A DNA stretch of 32,884 nucleotides from Candidatus Woesebacteria bacterium GW2011_GWB1_33_22 (GCA_000989765.1 LBOW01000008.1:1-32884); one strand, 5' to 3'; shown: positions 22,564 through 30,400, counted from the stretch's first letter. The notes: generated from the letters alone by a model not told the origin. Translations and numbers: made by a program.

Positions 22564-24424
22564 TCTTTAACCATTTTGACGCTTTTATGTCTTCTTTTGC
22601 AAGTTTTAATATTTTTGTTTTATCTGAAGACTGTAGACTATCGACCACAAGCTGTGAGCGCAACTTTCCATTAACTTGAACCACAACTATCACTTCGTCA
22701 GATTTTAAGTACTTTTCATCATAAATAGGCCATGGTGAGATGTGGATTGAATTCTTTTGACCTAGTACCTCATGCCAAATTTCCTCGGTCATATAGGGTG
22801 CAAAGGGGGCAAGAAGTTGGCATAGAACTGTTAATAGTCTACGGTCGACAGCTTTTTCTGCAGTAGACTGTAAGCTATAGTCTATAAGCATATTTACAAA
22901 TTCCATTAAACTTGAAATAGCAGTATTAAACTTGTAATTTTCAATATCTTCCCCTACTTTTTTAATTGTTTGATGCATTTTGGAAACAACTTCGTTGTTT
23001 GGTGATTGGTGATTGGTGATTGGTGATTGGTGGAATAACCTCCATACTCTACCTAAAAATCTATGAGCTCCTTCAACTCCTGTAAGGCTCCACGGCTTCA
23101 TAATATCAAATGGCCCCATAAACATCTCATAGACTCTCAAAGTATCAGCCCCAAACTTTGGAATAATATCATCAGGTGTAACCACATTTCCCCACCTTTT
23201 ACTCATCTTTCTAGAGTCTGGTCCTAAGATCCAACCAGGAGCACGGAGCTTCAAAAACGGTTCATCTCCCCATTTTTTATTAATATAGCCTGTATCATAT
23301 AATACTTTCCAAAAAAATCTGGCAAATAATAAATGTTGGACAACATGTCCACCACCCACATAATCATCAACAGGAATAATTTTATCTTTACTTGCAAATT
23401 CTTTACTATTCTTTGGATCACAAAACCTTAGAAAGTACCATGATGAGTCAACATAAGTATCCATTGTGTCAACTTCTCGTCTAGCTGGCTTTCCACAACT
23501 AGGACAAACTACATCTTTCTGAAAACTAGTAGATCGTGCGATCGGCGATTCACCATGAGGTAAAAAATCAACATCAGTTGGCAAAAGTACAGGTAACTCA
23601 CTTTCAGGAACAGGAAACCACCCAGATTGCAAGGTCTGACCTTGCAATTTTGCACAATGTTCACAGAAAACCATGGGGATTGGACAACCCCAGTATCTTT
23701 GTCTTGAAATCAACCAATCATGAATATGATAAGTAATTTCTTTCTTAACTTTTTTTCTCCCTATCCAATTCTTTTGTTGAATTTTAACTTCTTCTAACCA
23801 ATCAATACCATCCAAACCAGATATTAATCTATCAGCATAATCTGTAATTTTAAAAAACCACTGATCAAGGTCTTTTTTAATAACAGGTGTATCACACCTT
23901 TCACACTTTCCATCTTCCACTTGCTCATTGGCTAGGACTGTTTCATCTTTAGGGCACCAATTTACAGGAGATTTCTTTTTATAAGCCAAGCCTTTCTCAA
24001 AAAACTTTATAAACAACCACTGTGTCCATTTATAAAACTTAGGACTACTTGTATCAATTTCTTTATCCCAATCGTACGACAAACCTGAAGCAATTAATTG
24101 TTTTTTAAAAACTTTTATATTTTTATGAGTTTCCTTATCAGGGTGAACACCAGTTTTAATTGCAAAGTTTTCTGCAGGAAGCCCAAAAGCATCCCAACCC
24201 ATTGGATGCAAAATATCAAAACCCTTCATTCTTAAATACCTACTTATAATGTCAGTTCCAACATAGCCTTCTAAATGTCCAACATGCATTGAGGCTCCAG
24301 ATGGGTAAGGAAACATGTCTAAAACATATCTTTTTTTACCGTTTGAGGCGCTAGTTTTGTAAATTTCATCTTCTTTCCATTTTGCTTGCCACTTCTTTTC
24401 AATCTTCTTGTGATCATATTGCAT
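22505..24424 (-). CDS. leuS: Leucyl-tRNA synthetase lacking the CP1 editing domain
   Basis: This class I synthetase charges tRNA-Leu. HIGH-type HVGH (47-50) is in FPYPSGASMHVGHLEGY, zinc-type Cys pairs occur at CPKD...CERC and CEHC...CPSC, and the KMSKS loop reads SRKMSKRWGN (405-412). At 639 aa it is some 160-220 residues shorter than usual. The whole editing domain normally inserted between NWIGxSEG and RDWLxSRQRYWG is missing: NWIGR (219-223) is followed by only 14 residues before WLISRQRYWG. TTRPDT-type and GTGAVMxxPAHD-type motifs are absent. A LQGQTLQ insertion (~260-266) is encoded by a palindrome, and HQSPITNHQSPN (~465-476) by heptamer repeats. A TAGAAT box ends 9 nt before the ATG. 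Confidence 0.95.
   Translation of the reverse strand: MQYDHKKIEKKWQAKWKEDEIYKTSASNGKKRYVLDMFPYPSGASMHVGHLEGYVGTDIISRYLRMKGFDILHPMGWDAFGLPAENFAIKTGVHPDKETHKNIKVFKKQLIASGLSYDWDKEIDTSSPKFYKWTQWLFIKFFEKGLAYKKKSPVNWCPKDETVLANEQVEDGKCERCDTPVIKKDLDQWFFKITDYADRLISGLDGIDWLEEVKIQQKNWIGRKKVKKEITYHIHDWLISRQRYWGCPIPMVFCEHCAKLQGQTLQSGWFPVPESELPVLLPTDVDFLPHGESPIARSTSFQKDVVCPSCGKPARREVDTMDTYVDSSWYFLRFCDPKNSKEFASKDKIIPVDDYVGGGHVVQHLLFARFFWKVLYDTGYINKKWGDEPFLKLRAPGWILGPDSRKMSKRWGNVVTPDDIIPKFGADTLRVYEMFMGPFDIMKPWSLTGVEGAHRFLGRVWRLFHQSPITNHQSPNNEVVSKMHQTIKKVGEDIENYKFNTAISSLMEFVNMLIDYSLQSTAEKAVDRRLLTVLCQLLAPFAPYMTEEIWHEVLGQKNSIHISPWPIYDEKYLKSDEVIVVVQVNGKLRSQLVVDSLQSSDKTKILKLAKEDIKASKWLKSGKIKKEIFIPNKLVNFVI
22628..22655. 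repeat. Degenerate heptanucleotide repeat in leuS 3' part
   Basis: The units AGACTGT, AGACTAT, CGACCAC and AAGCTGT are in tandem. They encode part of QLVVDSLQSSD near the C-terminus. Confidence 0.6.
22864..22891. repeat. Heptanucleotide repeat in leuS
   Basis: The units TAGACTG, TAAGCTA, TAGTCTA and TAAGCAT are in tandem. They encode part of MLIDYSLQST. Confidence 0.65.
23001..23028. repeat. Heptanucleotide tandem repeat (GGTGATT x4) in leuS
   Basis: Four perfect tandem GGTGATT units are followed by GGTGG. On the minus strand they encode HQSPITNHQSPN, between the catalytic and anticodon-binding regions of LeuRS. Confidence 0.92.
23626..23648. repeat. Palindrome, family 2, inside leuS
   Basis: The arms ATTGCAAGGT and ACCTTGCAAT (10 bp, perfect) flank CTG. 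On the minus strand it encodes KLQGQTLQ, an apparent insertion in the zinc-binding region between CEHC and FPVPESELPVLLP. The intergenic copy at 14577-14597 has the same pattern. Confidence 0.85.
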
Positions 24425-24433
24425 AATATTGAT

Positions 24434-24439
24434 ATTCTA
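24434..24439 (-). promoter_or_regulatory. -10 box of leuS
   Basis: On the minus strand TAGAAT ends 9 nt before the leuS ATG at 24424; no TG extension is present. Confidence 0.5.
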
Positions 24440-24451
24440 CCTCTTTTTAAC

Positions 24452-24457
24452 TAAACT
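24452..24457 (+). promoter_or_regulatory. Possible -10 box of the surface-protein operon
   Basis: The sequence TAAACT ends 8 nt before the ATG at 24466. The match is weak, but its spacing equals that of the other leaderless genes. Confidence 0.35.
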
Positions 24458-24465
24458 GAAAACAT

Positions 24466-24792
24466 ATGCTTTACATCTTAGCTCTAATTATTATTCTATA
24501 TACTTCTTCACATTTTCTATTTAGAAAAAAAGAAACCTATTTAAAGGTTCGAAAATATATTGATATAGCAACAATTTTAGTTACTTCTATTTTAGTTATA
24601 GCTTGGGTTGAAGTTTTTAAATTATCTTTTTTAATAATAATTTATTTTTTTACATCCCTTGGGATGATGAGTTATCTCATATATCGTTTGAGAAAAACAG
24701 AAATTAAGAAGCTTAAGGCAGAAGAAGTTATAAAAACATTAAAAACAGAAGAAAAAGTACTAGAAAATGAAATTGAATCACTGCAAAAATGA
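24466..24792 (+). CDS. Small integral membrane protein with coiled-coil tail
   Basis: This 108-residue protein has three hydrophobic helices (about residues 1-17, 33-51 and 53-75) followed by a charged helical tail (RKTEIKKLKAEEVIKTLK, then EEKVLENEIESLQK) likely to form a coiled coil in the cytoplasm. It opens a plus-strand operon of surface proteins, and its TGA stop overlaps the ATG of the next gene (ATGA). No family is recognised; a role in assembling or anchoring the exported proteins downstream is only a guess from position. Confidence 0.7.
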   Translation: MLYILALIIILYTSSHFLFRKKETYLKVRKYIDIATILVTSILVIAWVEVFKLSFLIIIYFFTSLGMMSYLIYRLRKTEIKKLKAEEVIKTLKTEEKVLENEIESLQK

Positions 24793-25499
24793 AATGGCTA
24801 TTTATTGTTTTTAGTTTTTTATATTTAGTTCCTGTTTGTTATGCCCAAGAACGAATAGAATCTAGTAATTACAGGATACAATTTCCCAATTTAAATTCTG
24901 GCGCTGGGATTCCCTCATCTTCTAATTACAAGCTTGATTCTACCGTCGGCCAGGGAGTTGCAGGAAAATTTACCTCAGCAGGATATATTGCAAAAGCAGG
25001 ATTTCAATATATTCATTCTATTATCCCGTTTTCCTTCTCAATTGATGATTTACAAATTAATTTTGGAACTCTAACTCCTAATTCCCCATCCACTGATACT
25101 TCCACATTGACAGTATCCGCCGGTGGCGCAGGAGGCTATTCGGTTAAAGTTTCTGAAAACTTTCCTTTAAATACCTCAGACGGTGGGGATACTATAATTG
25201 ATACGTTATGTGACACAACCTGTTCTGAGACATCTGCTACTGTGTGGTCATCAGCATCAAAGTATGGCTTTGGATTTAATATGAGTGGAGATGATATCCC
25301 CGCCGATTTTACAGATGCTACTTACTTTAGACAGTTTGCAGATCGAAGTTCTGCAGAGACAGAAAAAACGATAATGACCTCTGGCAATGTCGGTACAAGT
25401 AGAACAGCAACTATTAGCTATAAAATAAATGTAAGTAGTGTTCAACCAGCAGGAGTATATAGAAATGTACTAACATTTACTGCAATTCCAAGTTATTAA
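24789..25499 (+). CDS. Secreted beta-rich surface protein (WxL-like partner, copy 1)
   Basis: A Sec-type signal peptide (MKWLFIVFSFLYLVPVCYA, probable cleavage before QE) is followed by ~217 residues of strand-rich sequence. Features are SSNYRIQFPNLNSGAGIPSS, SSNYKLDSTVGQGVAG, two Cys in DTLCDTTCSET, and a C-terminal TISYKINVSSVQPAGVYRN then TFTAIPSY. The end resembles the last strand of the protein at 26391 (TQPAGYYYNKIKYTAVPTF), so the two share a terminal domain. It has no membrane anchor of its own. Its neighbours are DUF916-like membrane proteins, as in WxL operons of Gram-positives, though a true WxL motif is not seen. Confidence 0.75.
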   Translation: MKWLFIVFSFLYLVPVCYAQERIESSNYRIQFPNLNSGAGIPSSSNYKLDSTVGQGVAGKFTSAGYIAKAGFQYIHSIIPFSFSIDDLQINFGTLTPNSPSTDTSTLTVSAGGAGGYSVKVSENFPLNTSDGGDTIIDTLCDTTCSETSATVWSSASKYGFGFNMSGDDIPADFTDATYFRQFADRSSAETEKTIMTSGNVGTSRTATISYKINVSSVQPAGVYRNVLTFTAIPSY

Positions 25500-25500
25500 G

Positions 25501-26412
25501 ATGATAGGTTATAGGTTACAGGTTACAGGTGATAGATTAAAACTAATTTTGGTTAGTGTTTTGTTTTTCCTATTCACTATTACCTGTATCCTATTACCTA
25601 GAAAGATTTATGCGCAAGCAATAAATCTTTCCATTAGCCCTCCTCTTTTTGAACTCATGATTCAACCCAATAAACAAGTCAAACAGATATTTACTATAAC
25701 AAATTTAGGAGGTGATAGTATCATAACTCCAAGCCTAGTTTATTTTGAACCCTCCGATGAAACTGGCAATGTTAATCTAACTGAAAATCAAGTCGCGGAT
25801 TGGGTTATTTATAATCAATCTCCATTTAATTTAAAGGGTCAAGAAAAATTTGATTTTGAAGTTTTGTTTTCTCCCCCATCTGACACAGAAGAAATTGATC
25901 ATTTATTAACTTTAGTTTTTGAGACTAATGAGCCTGTTGATCTGTTAGGACAAAATTCAGCAACTTACACCTCAAGAATTGGAGCAAATATATTACTTAC
26001 AATTTCCAAAGATGGTAGCCCAAAAAAATCAGCAGAAATTATAGAATTTTCAGCGCCAAAAATCATTGATTCTCTATACCCTATACGCTATGCACTTAAA
26101 TTGGCTAATAATGGCAATTCGTTCTGGAAGCCAAGTGGCAAAATTACTACCAAAGATGAAGTTTTAACTTTAGCTCCTCAAAATATCCTTTCAGGTTATT
26201 CACGAAACATAAATTGTATCGACAATGAAACACTAATTAACTGCAAGCTTAAAAAGAAGTTTAGTATTGGTAAAATAGTATCAAAATTAGAATTTACTAT
26301 CGATGAGGAAGCAAAAGTTTATACGCTTGAAACTATAACCTATTCCTTACCCTTGACATATTTAAGTCTAATTGTAGTATTATTATTAGTATGGCGAAAA
26401 GTAAAGCGTTAA
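25501..26412 (+). CDS. Membrane-anchored surface protein, DUF916-like (copy 1)
   Basis: A signal peptide follows an unusual N-terminus, MIGYRLQVTGDRLK, encoded by heptamer repeats; the hydrophobic core is LILVSVLFFLFTITCILL and cleavage is probably after IYAQA. The mature part starts INLSISPPLFELMIQPNKQV with an Ig-like fold (IFTITNLGGDSI, VADWVIYNQSPFNL). A C-terminal helix (LPLTYLSLIVVLLLVWR) and a basic tail anchor it. The layout (N-terminal peptidoglycan-binding DUF916-type domain, C-terminal TM) resembles WxL-interacting proteins. It starts 1 nt after the preceding stop and overlaps the next gene by 22 nt. Confidence 0.72.
   Translation: MIGYRLQVTGDRLKLILVSVLFFLFTITCILLPRKIYAQAINLSISPPLFELMIQPNKQVKQIFTITNLGGDSIITPSLVYFEPSDETGNVNLTENQVADWVIYNQSPFNLKGQEKFDFEVLFSPPSDTEEIDHLLTLVFETNEPVDLLGQNSATYTSRIGANILLTISKDGSPKKSAEIIEFSAPKIIDSLYPIRYALKLANNGNSFWKPSGKITTKDEVLTLAPQNILSGYSRNINCIDNETLINCKLKKKFSIGKIVSKLEFTIDEEAKVYTLETITYSLPLTYLSLIVVLLLVWRKVKR
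25504..25538. repeat. Heptanucleotide tandem repeat at the start of a signal-peptide gene
   Basis: Five tandem units read ATAGGTT, ATAGGTT, ACAGGTT, ACAGGTG and ATAGATT, beginning right at the start codon. They encode the residues IGYRLQVTGDRL. Confidence 0.9.
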
Positions 26413-27896
26413 TTATACCGTTAGTTATAGCTATTATAGCTTTAGGTTTTTATTTTGTTTATCCTAGCAAAAAACTTTATTCAGCCAATTTTACTTCAGC
26501 CTCAGCAACCTTATCAAATGCCAGATTTTCATATAAAGCAGGTGTTGCTTCAGGTACAACTGGCACCTCAGTTGTTAATATCGATACCTCAGCTAATGCT
26601 GATAATGACACGGATCATTTATTTCCTAAGGATGTTATTTGTATTTCAAATGCAACAGAAGATGGCTGTACAGGAAGCACAACCTATACAGTAGCCAACA
26701 TTGTAGATACTGATACATTTAACACAACAGCTGCACTTGGTGCAACGCTTCTTGCAACTGATTATGTTGTTGCTACACAATCAGGAAGCTTAACAATTTC
26801 TTTTACCACAGCAACTGAGGTTCCAATCGGCGGAACTCTTTTAATTACAATTCCTGCAGTTGTAAGTGGTGCCGGAAATGCAAATGACGGAATTCCAGAT
26901 ACAGCTGCAACTACTGCGGATAATGGTTTTGATTTATCAACTATTGCCACAGGTGACGTCACAGTGTCAGATATAACAGGTTGTACCTCAGCTGGATGGG
27001 GGTCAGCAACAGTAACGGCTGGAAACGGTACAGCAACAGATCATACAATATCATTCACTAGAGCCGGAGCAACTTGCGCCCCCAATAAGGCCATAACAGT
27101 GACGATTGATAGTGCGCCAGGTATTATTAATCCGGCACCAATTACTTCTCATACTCAAGGTCAAGCAGATGCATATCAAATAAATATTAAAACAAGAGAT
27201 GGTGGCACTAACGTACTTGACCAGTCCGATGTCACGGTTGCACCTGTTGAAGGTGTATTAATCTCTGCCACTGTTGATGAAACACTTTCTTTTACTGTTG
27301 CAGGTATAACTACTGATTCTGGTTCATATTGTGGAGTGACAAGAACGGCTAGTTCCCCAGATACAACAGCCATGTCAGTTCCTTGGGGAAGCCTTTCGCC
27401 AACCTATTCGGCAGCAACACACAACACAAACCATCAATTAACTGTTTCGACAAACGCAACTGGAGGATATAAAGTTTATGCTGAAGAAAATGACCAAATG
27501 GGTAAAGACGGAGTTGCTTGTACTGGGGCAGCAGCTGGAGAATCGGTTGACTGTATTCAAGATACTGCCTGTGGAGCTACTCCTTGCACACATGTAACCG
27601 CAAGAGATTGGGGTGCAGATCCATCAAGCTATCCTGGACTTGGTTATTCACTTGAAGATACATCAGGAACAGATGCTTATTTTGAATTCGACGATAGTGG
27701 TACATTTTACGCTAAGCAATTTGCAGATCAAGAAGCCGTAGAAGTAAGGTCGGATGCTGGAGCTGAATTAATGAGTAATGCAGGCCCAGTTTCAGGATCA
27801 GCTGCTTACGTATGTTATAGAATTGATATCACAGGTACACAACCAGCTGGATATTACTATAATAAAATAAAGTATACTGCAGTACCTACCTTCTGA
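26391..27896 (+). CDS. Secreted/anchored beta-rich surface protein (WxL-like partner, copy 2)
   Basis: An N-terminal hydrophobic segment (ALIIPLVIAIIALGFYFVY) acts as signal peptide or anchor. The ~470-residue remainder is Thr/Ser/Ala-rich and strand-rich with several Cys (ICISNATEDGCTG, CTSAGWG, VACTGAAAGESVDCIQDTAC), unusual for the AT-rich Cys-poor proteins nearby and possibly disulphide-bonded. The C-terminal section (HQLTVSTNATGGYKVYAEEN, then ITGTQPAGYYYNKIKYTAVP) is shared with the protein at 24789. It overlaps the preceding gene by 22 nt. A 7-bp stem-loop surrounds its stop codon. Confidence 0.75.
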   Translation: MAKSKALIIPLVIAIIALGFYFVYPSKKLYSANFTSASATLSNARFSYKAGVASGTTGTSVVNIDTSANADNDTDHLFPKDVICISNATEDGCTGSTTYTVANIVDTDTFNTTAALGATLLATDYVVATQSGSLTISFTTATEVPIGGTLLITIPAVVSGAGNANDGIPDTAATTADNGFDLSTIATGDVTVSDITGCTSAGWGSATVTAGNGTATDHTISFTRAGATCAPNKAITVTIDSAPGIINPAPITSHTQGQADAYQINIKTRDGGTNVLDQSDVTVAPVEGVLISATVDETLSFTVAGITTDSGSYCGVTRTASSPDTTAMSVPWGSLSPTYSAATHNTNHQLTVSTNATGGYKVYAEENDQMGKDGVACTGAAAGESVDCIQDTACGATPCTHVTARDWGADPSSYPGLGYSLEDTSGTDAYFEFDDSGTFYAKQFADQEAVEVRSDAGAELMSNAGPVSGSAAYVCYRIDITGTQPAGYYYNKIKYTAVPTF

Positions 27897-27905
27897 AAGA
27901 AGGTA
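27887..27905 (+). repeat. Stem-loop around a stop codon
   Basis: The arms TACCTTC and GAAGGTA (7 bp, perfect) flank TGAAA, whose TGA is the stop codon of the preceding gene. No T tract follows, so it is not a normal terminator; it may affect mRNA decay or coupling to the next gene. Confidence 0.5.
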
Positions 27906-27910
27906 AATCA

Positions 27911-27938
27911 AAAATTAATAGTTAAGAATTAATAATTA
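27911..27938. repeat. Heptanucleotide repeat upstream of a start codon
   Basis: The units AAAATTA, ATAGTTA, AGAATTA and ATAATTA end 2 nt before the ATG at 27941, where a ribosome binding site would normally lie. Confidence 0.75.
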
Positions 27939-27940
27939 AA

Positions 27941-28954
27941 ATGAAAACAGCTAAACAAAACAAAATAACCTTTTTTCCAGTATTTTTAGTTCTTGTAATT
28001 TCATTCTTAATTCTTAATTCTTCATTCTTAATTCAGGCGGTAAGCGCGCAAGCGCGCATTCCGCTTGTTGTTGCGCCAGCAAGACAAACTGTTGCTATAG
28101 ATCCAGGTAAGACTGCAGACCTACAAATTAAATTCTTCAATGAATCAGTAACAGCAGTTGCGGGCAATATTAAGGCTGTAGATTTTATTGTTACAGAAGA
28201 TTCAGGAGCACCTGTTCTTTTAGAAAACCAAGTTAACCCATGGGTAAAATTACCTTATGAAAAGGCTTCAATTGCTGCAGGTGATGTATTAAAAGTTAAT
28301 TTCAAAGTTAATATTCCAACAAATACGCAACCGGGCGGAAGATACGTTGCAATCATGTTTGAACAGACAGGACAAATTCCTGATACACAAACAAATGATG
28401 AGGGAGCATCTGCAATTTCATCTAGAATTGTTGGTCTTGTAAGTATTAGAATTAATGGTCCTGTTTATGAATCAGCTTTTGTAGATATATTTAAAACCCC
28501 TAGCTTTTTGGAATTTGGACCAATCCCTGTTTATTTTGAAATATTAAATAAAGGCGGATATCACATCACTCCAGTTGGACAATTAACACTTACAAACTGG
28601 TTTGGGCAAGAGGTAGAAAAGAAAACAATTGATAGTAAAAACATTTTCCCAGATGCAAGAAGAAACTATGATACCAAGATTGGTAAGACATGGATGTTTG
28701 GTAGATATCTTCTTAATTTTACCGCTAGTTATGGCGACCAAGGAAAAACTATAACAATGTCTAAATTTATTTGGGTAGTTCCTGTAACCCTGATCTTGGT
28801 TATAATCCTAGGTATAATTATAGCCATACTCTCAACTGTCTTAATAATTAAAAGGTTTAAAGTAAAACAAGTCAAATTAGAAGAAAAATTAGAAGAGGAA
28901 ATTACAGAACTTGAGTCTTTAAAAAATAAATTCAAAGACAAGCTACCTAAATAA
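27941..28954 (+). CDS. Membrane-anchored surface protein, DUF916-like (copy 2)
   Basis: A signal peptide (hydrophobic core FFPVFLVLVISFLILNSSFL, cleavage near AVSAQA) is followed by RIPLVVAPARQTVAIDPGKT, then LQIKFFNESVTAVAGNIKAV, and NPWVKLPYEKASIAAGDVLK, a layout typical of DUF916-type Ig-like domains. A second beta domain (FEILNKGGYHITPVGQLTL) leads to a C-terminal transmembrane helix (VPVTLILVIILGIIIAILSTVLII) and a cytoplasmic coiled-coil tail (KLEEKLEEEITELESLKNKF). Part of its signal peptide is encoded by ATTCTTA repeats. Its 3' end overlaps the convergent Ig-like gene by 12 nt. Confidence 0.78.
   Translation: MKTAKQNKITFFPVFLVLVISFLILNSSFLIQAVSAQARIPLVVAPARQTVAIDPGKTADLQIKFFNESVTAVAGNIKAVDFIVTEDSGAPVLLENQVNPWVKLPYEKASIAAGDVLKVNFKVNIPTNTQPGGRYVAIMFEQTGQIPDTQTNDEGASAISSRIVGLVSIRINGPVYESAFVDIFKTPSFLEFGPIPVYFEILNKGGYHITPVGQLTLTNWFGQEVEKKTIDSKNIFPDARRNYDTKIGKTWMFGRYLLNFTASYGDQGKTITMSKFIWVVPVTLILVIILGIIIAILSTVLIIKRFKVKQVKLEEKLEEEITELESLKNKFKDKLPK
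28003..28037. repeat. Heptanucleotide tandem repeat inside signal-peptide codons
   Basis: The units ATTCTTA, ATTCTTA, ATTCTTC, ATTCTTA and ATTCAGG encode the hydrophobic core FLILNSSFLIQA. The same ATTCTTA unit recurs at 30401-30435. Confidence 0.88.
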
Positions 28955-29665
28955 TTTAGATTTTACTCTTGTAGGCTCTTTTAAGACCAGTATCCCCAGG
29001 ATCATGATAATGACAAGCTCTAATATAATCAAAGAGCTTAATTTATGCCTTAAAAGAAATTCTTTTAAGTCAAAAAATGAAGATTTAGCAGGTGAAATAA
29101 CAGAAAAAGTTAAGGTTGTGCTTTTGGCTGTAGGATTCTCCCCCGCTTTGGAAGTAGCAAAAATTCTATAGACTGATGTGTCGGCTGTTGGTAGAGAAAA
29201 CTCAAATAATCCCTCATTATTTGATTTGATTTGATATTTTGGCAGGTAATAGATGTTACCTGCCATAAAAACATCAACTGGAGAATTAGGTATGGTAATG
29301 CCCGATACAAAACCAGTATCACCTGTCAACAAATAATTTTCACTTAAGGAAATTGTAGGAGAAATTAAAACTGGCCCAACCTTTGCCGGAACCAAACTAC
29401 TGTTTGGCAGGGCAGGTATACACACGGGTTGAGACAATCTATTAAAACTGTCTTTTGCTTGCAAACAAAGTTCGGGATAGAAAAATGAATAAGAGTAAAC
29501 CTCATCGAATTCAAAATAGCCGTCTTTATTGGCTGTTGTTCTTTCAGATATACCAACACCCGAAAGGTAAATTTCAGATTCACTTGGACCATATCCATAG
29601 AGAATTAATGATGGCTTTCCAATAGTTAGATAAACTTTAACGGCAGATGTCGATATAATAGACAT
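28943..29665 (-). CDS. Membrane-anchored Ig-like/carboxypeptidase-regulatory-like surface protein
   Basis: This 240-residue protein has two beta-sandwich-like repeats, SLILYGYGPSESEIYLSGVG...TTANKDGYFEFDEVYSY and FVSGITIPNSPVDVFMAGN...IKSNNEGLFEFSLP. Each has the DGxFxF pattern of carboxypeptidase-regulatory or filament-like Ig domains. A C-terminal helix (LIILELVIIMILGILVL) with a basic tail (KEPTRVKSKLFR) anchors it. No N-terminal signal peptide is obvious with this start, which is odd for a surface protein. It starts 5 nt after the stop of the upstream Ig-like gene, so it is probably co-transcribed with it. Confidence 0.7.
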   Translation of the reverse strand: MSIISTSAVKVYLTIGKPSLILYGYGPSESEIYLSGVGISERTTANKDGYFEFDEVYSYSFFYPELCLQAKDSFNRLSQPVCIPALPNSSLVPAKVGPVLISPTISLSENYLLTGDTGFVSGITIPNSPVDVFMAGNIYYLPKYQIKSNNEGLFEFSLPTADTSVYRIFATSKAGENPTAKSTTLTFSVISPAKSSFFDLKEFLLRHKLSSLIILELVIIMILGILVLKEPTRVKSKLFR

Positions 29666-29670
29666 TTATT

Positions 29671-30075
29671 TCAATCAAATATAATTTTTACCTTCTGAGG
29701 CAATACCAGACCATCAACTTCTGCTTCCAGAGAATAAGCTCCCATAATATTGGATCTAAGATCAAAAATGGCCTTGCCCACTCCGTCAGTTAATGGTTGA
29801 ATCTCTGTTATGTTTAAATTTGTATCACCTTTCAATATAATTTTTTTACCTTCTATGCCTAAGCCTCTTTCATCTAAGATAAAAATAGTAATTCGAATTA
29901 AATCACCCCCAGCTGTTGCTCTTACGGGAGATGCAAAAATATAAGAATTAGAAACAGATACACTAGCTAAATTAGGTCCTTTAGCGTTTGGAACTACAGA
30001 AGTCTTGTTTCTAATAAAGATTAGAGATATAATTAAAATTAGTATTAATATTAAAATTACAAAGATAGCTCTCAT
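29671..30075 (-). CDS. Membrane-anchored protein with one bacterial Ig-like (Big_1-type) domain
   Basis: The frame is open to 30111, but the start MRAIFVI at 30075 puts the transmembrane helix (AIFVILILILILIISLIFI) at the N-terminus, and a TATATT box lies 6 nt upstream. The ~100-residue outer part reads VRATAGGDLIRITIFILDER, then GIEGKKIILKG, DGVGKAIFDLRS and YSLEAEVDGLVLPQKVKIIF. This matches the strand order of invasin-type Ig domains (T.G...I.i.v.D..G.pv.g..V.). It heads a two-gene minus-strand operon of surface proteins; function unknown. Confidence 0.72.
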   Translation of the reverse strand: MRAIFVILILILILIISLIFIRNKTSVVPNAKGPNLASVSVSNSYIFASPVRATAGGDLIRITIFILDERGLGIEGKKIILKGDTNLNITEIQPLTDGVGKAIFDLRSNIMGAYSLEAEVDGLVLPQKVKIIFD

Positions 30076-30400
30076 TAATATAATATACTCCAATAATAAG
30101 GCCCAAAACAAGTCTAATTACTGTCTATCACTTATATTGCCTAACTGCTAATTTTATATAAATCCCAGTTCTAAATAATTACAAAAAAAATGGTATATTA
30201 AACGATAGCTAAATAAAAATAAACAAACACTAATAAATATCTCCGCAGTTTTCCGCAAGTTTAACAAATTTTATATGTAGGCTCATAAAATATAAACCTA
30301 TAATAATTATTATTACATTTATATGTATAATATATTATGCTATATGATATATTTATGTCTATAAAATTAGGTGCGGTAATTAAATTATTTACGGTGTGAA

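Noticed and set aside
23001-23028. GGTGATT array as a CRISPR-like repeat
   Set aside because: Units are 7 bp with no spacers and lie within the leuS reading frame; no cas genes are present.
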